Below, piece after piece: positions 1-9,642 of a stretch of 64,000 bases of DNA (positions within the stretch are counted from its first letter, which is position 1; the number at the start of each line of letters is the position of its first letter). This stretch comes from Calliphora vicina (taxonomy: Eukaryota; Arthropoda; Insecta; Diptera; Calliphoridae), in contig NC_088783.1 in assembly GCF_958450345.1 (NCBI RefSeq), positions 89,352,395 to 89,416,394 of the forward strand, read 5' to 3'. The notes beneath the pieces were generated by a model. That model ran no database searches, was not told where the DNA came from, and was given only the letters and a program-made list of their open reading frames with translations. Made by a program: the position numbers and the translations under genes.

Positions 1-414
1 ATATGAATATAACAGACTTTCAAATAGAAGAAAATAAGAATATTTATTCCTGTATATTGATCCTTAACTTTAAAATAACGTTATATGTGCCGGTGTTTTA
101 AAAGCTCGTATTTATCACCTGGCCTGCAAAATTCTCTTAGAGAAATTTTTTATATAAAAAAAGACAAATTTTAAAGTAATCCTTTGTGATAACTTCGGAA
201 TCGATGGAGAATATTTTGATAAGTGAATATATATAAAAAATATTCTAAAAATTATTCACGTCGTCTGACAGAATGGATTTTCATTGGCCAAAACATAAAT
301 TTTTGGTTGTAATCAATTTTACAAATTTTAGTGCCATTAGTTAGTAAACATATTCAATTGCGGTTTAATTTTAGAAAAAAGTTAATTTTTTATATTTGAT
401 CAGATACAAATGAT
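1..414. other. AT-rich non-coding DNA with a dispersed repeat
   Basis: No coding frame is evident. Positions 181-352 are a diverged direct copy of 49139-49310, sharing the phrase CCTTTGTGATAACTTCG and a later CATTAGT(T/C)AGTAAACATAT. The last 8 bases (407-414, CAAATGAT) are the left target duplication of the hAT element that follows. Confidence 0.6.
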
Positions 415-424
415 TAGAGTTGGG
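415..424. repeat. hAT-1 left terminal inverted repeat
   Basis: TAGAGTTGGG, directly abutting the target duplication at 407-414. It is the exact inverse of 4047-4056. Confidence 0.93.
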
Positions 425-1515
425 CATAATCGTTCATTTGAGTGATTGTTCATTTTTGTTCAGAACAAATAAAAGAACAAGTTCGTTCTTTTTGTTCAGT
501 TGTTCATTTTAATTCTGAGCTGTCAGACTGAACGATTAAGTTGTGAGACTGTTTTTACTATACAGTCAATGAACAATATACAAAAAAGGAACAGCTGACT
601 ATTGTTTATGTCACAGAATAACGATTTTGGAAGGAAACAAACTGCAATTTGGAACAATTTTGTGAACATGAGACAATACAACATTTAGTTAAACAAAATT
701 TAGTTATTAAAAATTGAAAATATATTTTTAAAGTAAATGATATTATGTACATGTTTTGAAATAAATAAATTAATAAAAAAATTAAAAATACAGAACATTA
801 TGAAATAATAAATATGAACATACATATGTATTTATGTATAGAATAAAAGTAAACAATTCAGACTTCAAGTTAAAAACTAATAGGAACTTTAAAAATAATA
901 AATATGGATAAGTATAACATGTATAGAAAATATATAATGGTTATATTCCGAATTTCAATTCAAAATCGTTTTAAAAGTTCTTTTAAATTGTATGTATTAT
1001 GAATAATGTTATATTTCATGTACATAAAGAGCAAAAATCAAACTAATTTCGTATATGTCAACTTACCTAAAATTTTCGAATACTTTATTCGTAATAAGTT
1101 GTTTACCATACGATAAGAGACACATGGTGATAGAACCTCACGTTCCAATTATCGTAGGTTGTTGAAATTTAAATAAGAACTTACATAAAATAATGTGTTC
1201 CAAAATGTTATGTAAGTTGACATGTACGAAATGTTTTTGATTTTTTCACTTGATGAACCACTTTTAAGTATACATATATGTTACGGTAACATTATTCATA
1301 ATAAAATTTATATATTTTAACCGATTTTGTATGAAAAATTTTAATTATAAACCTTTTACAATTTCTATACATATGGAAAATCATATATTAATCATAAGAA
1401 TATATTTTAATATCAGAACTAAATAAACCACAAACAAATATTCAAATTAGCGATTTTTAACAAATATATATTGCTTTAAAAACTTTTAAATGTTTTGATT
1501 CAAAATAAATTACGT

Positions 1516-3327
1516 TCACATATTGTTATGTAAAAAAACAAGACTAGAAACTTTATTGGCTTTTAAAAGGGTGCGTCGTTCATTTACTATTTGGCCAGTG
1601 GAAGAAAAAATTCTTTCACAGGGAACCGACGTGGCTAATATGCAAAGACGTTTCATTGCGTATAAATACACACGAGGGTACAAGGATTTTCTTTCTTTCC
1701 ACCATTCAAGTGGATCCTTTTTTCTGTCCAAGTACTCCTCATGTAGGTATTTATCCAATTCCCTAATACATGCTGCTTTGACGTTATCAGGTCTTACGGT
1801 TTTATTGAAATCTAAGTCATATTCTTTCCATATGGTAGATATTTCTTTGGTGGTGGAACTCTGTTCAGATGATATTCCTTCGATAATTTCATCGGTATTT
1901 GGTAGCCTAACATTATAAATTTTAGCTCTTAAAATTTGTACAGCGTCTTCGTATGTTGCGTCACATTTAAAACCCTTTCTTTTGAAGCGTGGATCAAGAA
2001 GTGTGCTTTCCGCATACAAATTGTTTCGCTCAAGGTTACCAAAACGATTTTTCATTTCACTTCGCATTGTCTGAATCATTTGCGATACATTGGGCATTGT
2101 TGAGTAGCATTTAGAAATGAATCGGTCCAAAAGATTACACAGTACTGTAACTTTGGAAAGCGTAACATTTTTCTCCGAAATTTCTACTGTGACTTCGTAA
2201 AAAGGTTTTAAAATTGGTAATATTTCTTTTATTACTTCCCAATCTTCCAAGGATAAAACTAAATCTGGTCGATTGAGGGAAAGGGTTGTAATTACTGCAT
2301 CCCTTATATCAAAGATTCTCTGCAACATTTGATAGGTAGAATTCCAGCGTGTGATGACATCCTGTTTTAATTTTAGTTCTGGGAGGTTCATCTGCTTTTG
2401 GGTGTCCCGTAGCTTTTTTAGGCCTTGAGAGCTTTTGTGAAAATATTCCACAATTCTTTTCACCTTAACTATGACTTCGCTTATATTCTTTATTGAGGCT
2501 TGGACTACCAAATTTAAGGAATGTGCAAAACACCCTATTCCTCTCCACCCGCCAAGATTAATCGCTGAGGTAATATTTGCTGCGTTGTCACTTACGATGG
2601 CTGTTACTTTATTAGTTATTTCAAAATCTTGAACTACTTTTTTTAAAAAGTTACATAAGTTTTCTCCGGTATGCCGATCACTGTACTCGTCACAAGATAT
2701 CAAGTGAGATTTTAGAATCGTATTTTCATCAATAAAGTGTGCTGTAACTGCCATAAAACTAGAATTAGTTTTTGAAGTCCACCCATCTGTTGTTAAACAA
2801 ACTGCAAAAGCGGACTTTGCTTCTAATTTTATTTTTTCTAAAATTTCCATGTGTGTGGATGGCAACAAATTGTATGAAATAGTTTTCCTTGTTGGTAATG
2901 TGTAGCCAGGACATTGTGATACATCTTGAATGAGCTTTTTAAACTCAGGCTCTTCCACAATTCTTAATGCATGATGTCCTTTAGCTATCATCTTAAGCAC
3001 TTGCCTGTCTATTTTTTCAACTTTTCGTGTTGGTGGAGGTCGGCGCAAAAACTGTGCAATACTTTGCTGCTGGGGCTGCTGAACTATGCGAGAGCTAGTT
3101 GTTGGCGTATCACAATCAAAATCAATTGATGGTGTTACAGTTGCTGCTTCTTGCCTTTCAATGGTGATTGGAGTTAAGGGGTGCTTGCTTTTTAAATGAC
3201 GAGTTAAATTGCTTTGAGAGCCACCTGTCATACTAAGTGAGTTTTTGCAATATTTGCATTTTGCCCGTTGGCCCTCTTCTTCTGTAAAATGTGTCCATAT
3301 AGAACTATGTTTTCTTTTTGATGACAT
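1516..3327 (-). CDS. hAT transposase, BED zinc finger type, intact
   Basis: This 603-residue protein would excise and reinsert its own element. Seen in sequence: an N-terminal BED finger with C24, C27, H44 and H49 (C-X2-C-X16-H-X4-H); a QPQQQ stretch near 84-88; and the RNase-H-like hAT core. In the core are D181 (TTDGWTS), D247 (VSDNAANI), the C-X2-H pair C266/H269 (CFAHSLNL), and R327-W328 (ITRWNST). The C-terminal hAT dimerisation region (about 535-600) has WW at 542-543 and E571 in SVPCERIFSS. D181, D247 and E571 are the expected catalytic triad for the family. There is no stop or frameshift and the length is normal. The start is the ATG at 3325-3327, just before the zinc finger. It is the only gene of the element. 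It resembles the Ac/ZBED-like branch; the exact subfamily is not resolved. Confidence 0.93.
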   Translation of the reverse strand: MSSKRKHSSIWTHFTEEEGQRAKCKYCKNSLSMTGGSQSNLTRHLKSKHPLTPITIERQEAATVTPSIDFDCDTPTTSSRIVQQPQQQSIAQFLRRPPPTRKVEKIDRQVLKMIAKGHHALRIVEEPEFKKLIQDVSQCPGYTLPTRKTISYNLLPSTHMEILEKIKLEAKSAFAVCLTTDGWTSKTNSSFMAVTAHFIDENTILKSHLISCDEYSDRHTGENLCNFLKKVVQDFEITNKVTAIVSDNAANITSAINLGGWRGIGCFAHSLNLVVQASIKNISEVIVKVKRIVEYFHKSSQGLKKLRDTQKQMNLPELKLKQDVITRWNSTYQMLQRIFDIRDAVITTLSLNRPDLVLSLEDWEVIKEILPILKPFYEVTVEISEKNVTLSKVTVLCNLLDRFISKCYSTMPNVSQMIQTMRSEMKNRFGNLERNNLYAESTLLDPRFKRKGFKCDATYEDAVQILRAKIYNVRLPNTDEIIEGISSEQSSTTKEISTIWKEYDLDFNKTVRPDNVKAACIRELDKYLHEEYLDRKKDPLEWWKERKSLYPRVYLYAMKRLCILATSVPCERIFSSTGQIVNERRTLLKANKVSSLVFLHNNM

Positions 3328-4046
3328 GTCCTTTTTAAAACGTGAGCACTTTACTTTTACACAATTAAAATTTGTTCGCTTGTGAAAATTTAAAAAAAAA
3401 TTGATTCGGCGAAAAATTTAAATAACGTATATAAATCACAATAAGATTTTTCACCTTACAATGGTAAAAAGTGTGCTACCAATATATTAAAAATGTTCTA
3501 CCAATATATTAAATTCATGTTAGTAGATATAAAAAATTATTTATTATTATATATGTAATAATTTAATTAGTTAGGTCTTATTATATTTGAATATTTAAAT
3601 AAAAAATTATTTATTTGTATGCTAAATTTTTATATTAAAAAAACTTGGCAATTCTGGGTTTAATGCTTAAAAACCAAGGCGTATTTAACAGTGGCGAATT
3701 GAAATAAATACAGGCGAATTCACTTATTTTTTATGTATAGAGTTTGACATACGGACGTACGGGCGAATATTTTTTATATATGCTGTTTGACATTTGTGCG
3801 AGCTATTTCTATAATCAGCTGTGCTGCCGATGGCACATTAAATGCACCTTGTTAAAAACTGAATTGTAAATGACAACTATAAAAAACAGCTGTTCGATTG
3901 GCAACATTATAAAAATCATTTAGGCAAATGTCATTTGACTTAAAAGAATAAGTGAACAAAGTGAACAAAAATGAACTAAATTAGTGAACAACTCACATTG
4001 TTCACCTAACTGAATAGTTCAATTGAACTTGTTCGTTCATGAACAA
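3328..4046 (-). other. hAT-1 5' leader and subterminal region
   Basis: This is the non-coding stretch between the transposase start and the right end of the element. It should hold the transposase promoter, but I see no certain TATA or initiator. The last 100 bp are rich in GAACAA/GTTCA motifs. Confidence 0.5.
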
Positions 4047-4056
4047 CCCAACTCTA
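4047..4056. repeat. hAT-1 right terminal inverted repeat
   Basis: CCCAACTCTA, the inverse of the left end, followed at once by the second CAAATGAT duplication at 4057-4064. Confidence 0.93.
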
Positions 4057-4064
4057 CAAATGAT

Positions 4065-4410
4065 CATTGCTAAATTGGTTGATTTGTAGTCTTTAAAAAC
4101 GGTATACATGGCCTGTATAAGGTGTTATAAAATATTTGTTAAAGTATTATATTTACGTCAAATTTTAATTTTAGAGAAACTTTTAAGTATCAAAAAATAC
4201 ATCACCCAAATAAAGTTGAAAGTGTTATCTTTAACCCTATTATCTTGTTAATAATATTAACAATTTTTATTCAAATAACGCTAATTTTCTCGACTTTGTA
4301 GTCGTTTTCATTTTACCTCCTTATATTTATGAGTCTAATATACGCGAAGCCTTAAGTATAGCATAGATTTTATGATCATTTAACTATGGGAGTTCTAGAA
4401 GTTATCTGTT
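4065..4410. other. AT-rich non-coding DNA
   Basis: It lies between the hAT target duplication and the LINE remnant. No frame, no obvious repeat in this window. Confidence 0.5.
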
Positions 4411-6010
4411 ATCTTAAACTAAAAAAATCTCCAGGTTATGATTTAATTACACCTTCCATGATTGGAAACCTACCAAGTGTGGCAATTATTGTGCTCACAG
4501 CATTATTCAATGCGATCTTGTCTCTAGGAGTTTTTTCGAACGATTGGTAAATCTCCCAAATTATAATGATACTCAAGCCAGTAAAGGATTTGACATTGGC
4601 ATCATCCTACAGACCGATTAGCCTATTGCCTTGTTTGTCTAAACTATTTGAGAAAATAATCCAAGGGAATATTTTAACATTCTTAAATAGTGAAAACATT
4701 ATTCCAAATCATCAATTCGGATGCCACGATCACACGGAACAATTGGCCAAGTTAACCGCTTAACGGTTTGGCATAAAGGTCTAATATACAAGACTAAATG
4801 CCTACTGTCTCTTAGTACATACAAAATATTAGAGTCTTACCCATCGGATCGCTTGTTTAGGATAAAATACGGCGATTATGTGACAAGCGACTATGCGATC
4901 AATGCTGGTGTACCTCAGGGAAGTGTTCTAGGATAAACCCTGTACCTATTATACACTTCAGAGGAATTAACCATTCCCACCTTTGCAGATGACACTGCAA
5001 TTCTTAATTCTCATATGGACTTAAATGTAGCATCTAGAAACATAGATAATTATCTCAGGCACGTGGAGACGTGGTTAAAAAATTGGAGAATACAAGTGAA
5101 TGAAATCAAAAGTAAGCACATAACGTTTTGACTTAGGAGAGGAAGTTGTCCACCCGTGACAATAAACAGTGTGAACATCCTACAGTCTGATCAAGTTACA
5201 TACCTTGGTATTCATTTAGATAGACGCCTTACTTGGAATCGGTACATAAAAGCTTCTAATTTACTCTGGCTTTTCCAGCATCAATCAAAATTAAGCCTTA
5301 ACTGCAAAGTCATCCTGTATAAGACGGTCTTAAAACAAATCTGAACATACTGGAATCCAATTATAGGGAACAGCAAGCAATACAAGTACATATCTCATAC
5401 AGAGGGTGCAATCCATGCTATACAGTAGTTTTGACTTACCTGCCTTTCACTTAAGAGCATTTTGCATAAGTGCACAAAACTTGTGTTTTGTATATTTATT
5501 TACCAAACTCCATATAAATTCGTTAATTTAAGAGCATTGTTCAGCTAAGCTATAACTGGTTTTCATGAAAAAAAATTAATTTAGCTGCCAAAATTAAATC
5601 AAAACAAATAAGAACAATATGGTTTTGAATGAAAAAATATGTTGTACACTTCTTAATAATTTTAAAAGTAGCTAAAATATCAATTTATTTTTAGACGGAA
5701 AATCTCAAAGCTTCGTGTAAATTATTTGCCGTTAGCTGCTTTTTTGGGCAGTAAACTGTAAATGCACTTACCAGTATCAATGAACAGGTAAGTGCATTGA
5801 GGTTAACTGCATTTTTAACTTACCTGCACAAAATATCGTGCAAAGTTGATTGTGCAGGTAAGTCAAAATTACTGTATAAGAAATGAGAATATCCCCAGAG
5901 ACTTAGATGTGCCTTTGATCAAGTACGAATTTAGAAAAACTCGTGAAGATTATTTGTCAAAATTACATTTTTACTGATTTGCCACTCATCTAACTTGAGA
6001 TTAATTTGTC
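4411..6010 (+). pseudogene. decayed Jockey-type LINE reverse transcriptase (LINE-A)
   Basis: Conceptual pieces match, block by block, the LINE at 35454-37890. They begin with KKSPGYDLITPSMI (about 4420), then SSYRPISLLPCLSKLFEKI (4600-4660), INAGVPQGSVLG (about 4900-4935), the catalytic TFADDTA (about 4980-5000), VTYLGIHLDRRLTW (about 5195-5235), and the C-terminal RNEN motif (about 5878-5890). In the source element this enzyme copies LINE RNA at a nicked target. Here several in-frame stops and frameshifts separate the blocks (for example near 4548, 4740, 4936 and 5130), so it is dead. The 5' part before the RT domain is absent. A 452-bp MITE splits it at 5423-5874. The 3' end is not clearly defined; no poly-A was found. 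Confidence 0.85.
5423..5874 (+). mobile_element. TA-flanked MITE (copy A) nested in LINE-A
   Basis: It starts CAGTAGTTTTGACTTACC and ends with the inverse GGTAAGTCAAAATTACTG. TA lies on each side (5421-5422 and 5875-5876), the target habit of Tc1/mariner elements. Removing the element plus one TA rejoins the LINE codons as YIRNEN, matching the equivalent part of the second LINE. It is non-coding, 452 bp. A second copy is at 44023-44523. Confidence 0.88.
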
Positions 6011-6879
6011 AAATATGATTCTCCACTGAGAGAATAATAATTGTTTAGTTATAGTATTTAATTACACTGTACAACACCAAAAAAAATTACGAGGTCCGAC
6101 TAATAAATTTTGACAGAGGCGACAAAAAAAAACAGACACGTGTATCGGCGTTTTTAAAGTTTACGTCTGAATTTCATTTGAGGGGGGGTTAAAGTTTCCC
6201 AACTCTGGCTCATTCTTTTTGCTAATCGTCATAAGAAACCATGTGATCCTTAAATTTTAGGTATAAAATGTGTTCAGCGAAGTCATGTAAAATGTTACGG
6301 TGAATATTTTTGTAGAATATGTTAATCCTCTAAATCCTCAAGGCATGGGTCTATTTTATCCTTCTTTTAAAAAAGAGCAACAAACTCCATTAAAACAGGG
6401 ATTTAAGGGGTTAAAATGTTCCGCAAAAATATTATCCGTGAATACACCAAAACGGAAAATTCAAGCAGAATATCAGAAATAAGACACAACAAAAGAGAGC
6501 TTAGGGTTTATTTCGCATTTATTTTATTATTTTATTTTTTTTTTTTTTTTATTTATTTTATACTATCATCATTACAATTAAAAATATTAAAATTTTTATG
6601 TATATAATTACATTATTTGAGATATTACTTAAAAGTATTGCAACAAATATAAACTTATTTTATTTTAAAAATATACTAAATTAAAAATATTATATGTTTA
6701 CAATTTTAGGAAAAAAGATAGGGAAAACCTAGTGAAAATTTAAAGAAATTTTTTCATTAGCTCTTCTATCAACTTCATTACTGAAGTTGAGGAAGAAGTT
6801 AATATTATAAATTTCTTATAATATCATAATTTGAAGATCTGTTTCGATCTTCAAATCGTTGTGTTAAATTACAAATTAC
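6011..6879. other. AT-rich non-coding DNA with T-rich microsatellite
   Basis: No supported gene. A T-rich low-complexity run (TTTTATT-like) covers about 6520-6565. A small hairpin, TTTGAAGATC...GATCTTCAAA, lies near 6831-6857. Confidence 0.5.
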
Positions 6880-7942
6880 TGTTTCGAACTTATTTTATTT
6901 CATTAAAATCGACCAAAAATATATAACATTTCGCTATCTTTTCATTTGAAATTCCAAATATTGAAAAATTTGACCTTTGACCTTCACGATTTAACGTTAT
7001 CGGATTTTAGTAAAACTTTCAGACTATTTTTAAAACTACCATGGCTATAATATTATGAATAGATTTTACTTAAAGTTTATAATAGTAAGGAAATTGTGAT
7101 CATTCTCCAAAATATGGACAAAAAAATTGTTTTCTTGAAAATCGCAAAATTTAAATCGCAGGTACGGAAAAACTGTAAGAGGTATTGACATAATTTTTTC
7201 ATATTTTTATTCCCTATTTTTATCTCAATAAATCCCAATGTGATGATCGAAAAATTCTGAAATTTGTTTAACAAAATTTTTATAAATTTAAAAATGGAGA
7301 TTCGAAACAGCGAATCTCCGACGAAAACAAAACTCATACACAAGTGAATACGGATATATTTTAAATAAAAATTAGCTTTTATTTTAATTTTTCTTGAAAT
7401 ATGTTAATTTTTTTCCCTAAATTTCTTGTTCAAGTGTCCTGAGACACGTTAATGGTCTGGCGAATTTCTAATAACTTTACCATTTTTTAACCAAATTTTG
7501 TCATTTATATCTCATTACAACGATAATTACGTACACATGTCGATTCTTTTGCACTCAATTGCAAAAGTATTTTTTAATAGCAAAATTTTTATAAAAACTG
7601 AACAATTTGCATTTTTCCCGAATTTTTGCGATAATACAGTTCTTGGGTCATTTTGACCCAAAGGAGATACAGGGTCAATTTCCAAATTTTTTTTTAATGT
7701 AATATTCATTAATATAAATAAATCTACATATTTCTAGAAAACAATGCAGAAAGTTAACGAGTTTCTCCTATTTATTCCATATAAATAGTAAAATTTAGAA
7801 TATATCTGAACTTTGACCTCGATGCGCGTCCAGAAATCGTTGTCCGATTTGGCCCAAATTTCCAGCACTTAACTTTTAGGCCTAGTGTCACAATATTCCA
7901 CCCGGCACTCTTTGAAATCTAAAAAAAATCGGCTGTCAGTCT
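6880..7942. mobile_element. foldback-like repeat, family F1 (copy a, one end)
   Basis: The right end reads GGCACTCTTTG...CGGCTGTCAGTC then TA, matching the inverse of the ends at 14379 and 38378. Inside are hallmark phrases of the family: AGTAAGGAAATTG, CGCAGGTACGGAAAAACTG, GTCATTTTGACCCAAAGGAG and CGCGTCCAGAAATCGTTG. The left limit is uncertain. No coding capacity is seen. Confidence 0.65.
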
Positions 7943-7948
7943 AATATA

Positions 7949-8165
7949 CAGTGAGTCTCAAAAGTGAGTATACACCTAAAGATATTTGATTTTTTTTTAA
8001 GATAATGAAAATCCTAAAATTTATTCATCGATTCAAATTTTAATGTTTAATGAGTTGAATAATAGATTCGGTTGTGAAAAAAAAAGATTTAAGTCTGACT
8101 ATAATGATTTTCATGATCCTAAAAACATCAAAAAATTCGGGGGTGTTTACTCACTTTTTAGGCTG
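7949..8165. mobile_element. 217-bp TA-flanked MITE
   Basis: The ends are CAGTGAGTCTCAAAAGTGAG and the imperfect inverse CTCACTTTTTAGGCTG, flanked by TA at 7947-7948 and 8166-8167. This is a Tc1/mariner-like MITE inserted next to the end of the preceding F1 copy. It has no coding potential. Confidence 0.75.
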
Positions 8166-8532
8166 TATGTATGTTGATTACAATGGATAAAATTATATTT
8201 TAATAAAAATTATTTACACAAAATCAAAATTAACATTTTCTCTGTAATTTTTTTAATGTACAGTTTTTTTTTGATTTGTCCATCTTTTTAGACCCCAATG
8301 TCCATCTTTTTGCAAATCTGAATCTGGCAACCCTAATCATATTTAATAAAAAAGATGTTTGAATTTACAACACAATTTCAAACAAAAATTTGTTTAGAAC
8401 AGTAAAATTTATGTCTGGTCAAAAAAAAAATTTTAAGCTAAATTGGTATAGAACCAATAACATTTTTTTTAAAAAATAATAACATCAGAAAAAAAATAAA
8501 ATAAAAATAGGAAAATAGAGAATAAAAATTGC

Positions 8533-8585
8533 ACAAACGCATTATACCCTCCCCACTATGGTGGTGTAGGGTATAAAAAACACGC
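8533..8585 (-). repeat. isolated end of fly dispersed repeat G
   Basis: The inverse reads ATACCCTACACCACCATAG then TGGGGAGGGTATAATGC, identical in style to the starts at 9651 and 55257. Only about 50 bp is present, so this is a solo end or truncated copy. Confidence 0.6.
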
Positions 8586-8639
8586 ATGCAAACGAAATTA
8601 CCAAATGTGAGTAAGATGCACATGATAACAACAAACACA

Positions 8640-8923
8640 CCTATTTACTTGCTTGTGTTGTTGTCTTATCCCATGTATAGCTTATAGCTACGATTTTTAG
8701 TTATTATCTAAATTTTGTGGAGTTCAAACGTCACAAATTTAAAATTTAAAAAAGTAAAAGTGTTAAAGAAGTATAAATGGATAATGTAAAATATAAATAT
8801 GAATTTAGGAATGAGTTTGACAAAAAAGAACATTCAATCAAAAATTTAAGAACTTTCACTCCAAAAAACATATTTTTTAATCATTTATTTAAAAGAAAGA
8901 CTTTATCTAGCGAAGACGCCTGC
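8640..8923. other. AT-rich non-coding DNA
   Basis: An open frame starting at 8777 runs into the palindrome that follows and has no family resemblance. I do not treat it as a gene. Confidence 0.45.
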
Positions 8924-9075
8924 CGCGTTTTATGGAGGAGAAAGTCCCTAAGAGCGGCCGCAGGCCGCCTCACAGCTCAACTTTATTTGCAAAAACTATT
9001 TGGTTTCGCTGAAAAAGGTTTTTATCATTGGCGGCCTGCGGACGCTCTCAGGGACTTTCTCCTCCATGGAACGCG
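8924..9075. repeat. GC-rich inverted repeat (hairpin)
   Basis: Arms at about 8924-8969 and 9030-9075 are near-perfect inverses, with CGCGTTTTATGGAGGAGAAA on the left and TTTCTCCTCCATGGAACGCG on the right. They include a GCGGCCGCAGGCCGCC-type core. The base composition is far more GC-rich than the surroundings. It may be the heart of a small palindromic element. Confidence 0.75.
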
Positions 9076-9089
9076 ACAAATTAATTTTA

Positions 9090-9306
9090 TTGCGGAATAT
9101 CGTTTTTTTTTAGTTTTTTCAATGAGCTAAACCATTTTTGAGTTACGCGAATATATGTTGTGCAACCTCTTCCATTTTCGAAATAACGGTGTATCTCGAA
9201 AACAAGAGATAACCTTAAAAATCGGTTACCACCACTGGATTCAGCGTTCTCGAATTAGTTTAATCCGCCGGGTGCCCCGATTGACAGTTTTTTCAACTAG
9301 CACAGT
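9090..9306. mobile_element. partial inverted-repeat element, family J (copy a)
   Basis: It matches the right half of the J element at 52145-53045, sharing GAGTTACGCGAATATATGTT, TTCGAAATAACGGT and GTTTAAKCCGC. It ends TTGACAGTTTTTTCAACTAG then CACAG, the inverse of the J left end at 52145. Confidence 0.65.
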
Positions 9307-9642
9307 ATTATTAATCAGTTATATACGTTAAAGTCCAACTCCGGGAGGACATTTGTACGGAGGCTAGGTGAAATCATTAACCGATTTTAGCCAAAATTAG
9401 TAGAGTTTGTTCTTAGGCCCAAAAAGTGACGTGGAGCAAATATCATTGGAACATGTTTAAAATTGCGACCTGTACTTTGATTAAAAAATTTATAGATGGA
9501 GACGGACAGACTGACGCATAGTGGGTTCAATGATACCCAAAGTGTCGATAAATTCGGAGAAGCCGTAGTTTTAAAATATTACTTTTTTTATTGATGAGTT
9601 AATATAAGCACATAAAAACCCAGCATTTTAGAACAAAATTTA

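Larger units (their letters stand above)
415..4056 (-). mobile_element. complete hAT transposon (hAT-1)
   Basis: The element starts TAGAGTTGGG and ends CCCAACTCTA, a 10-bp perfect terminal inverted repeat of hAT style. It is flanked by identical 8-bp duplications, CAAATGAT at 407-414 and 4057-4064, the size expected for hAT. About 120 bp inside each end is filled with short GTTCATT/GAACAA motifs in both orientations (about 430-520 left, 3950-4045 right); in hAT elements such subterminal repeats usually bind transposase. The only gene is the transposase on the minus strand. Intact ends, duplication and frame suggest a recent insertion, possibly an autonomous copy. Confidence 0.95.

Noticed and set aside
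1523..1918. 131-codon frame on the plus strand
   Set aside because: It lies wholly opposite the intact hAT transposase and has no domain of its own.
8777..9130. 117-codon frame
   Set aside because: It is open mainly because it crosses the GC-rich hairpin and the edge of element J; no motif, no family resemblance.
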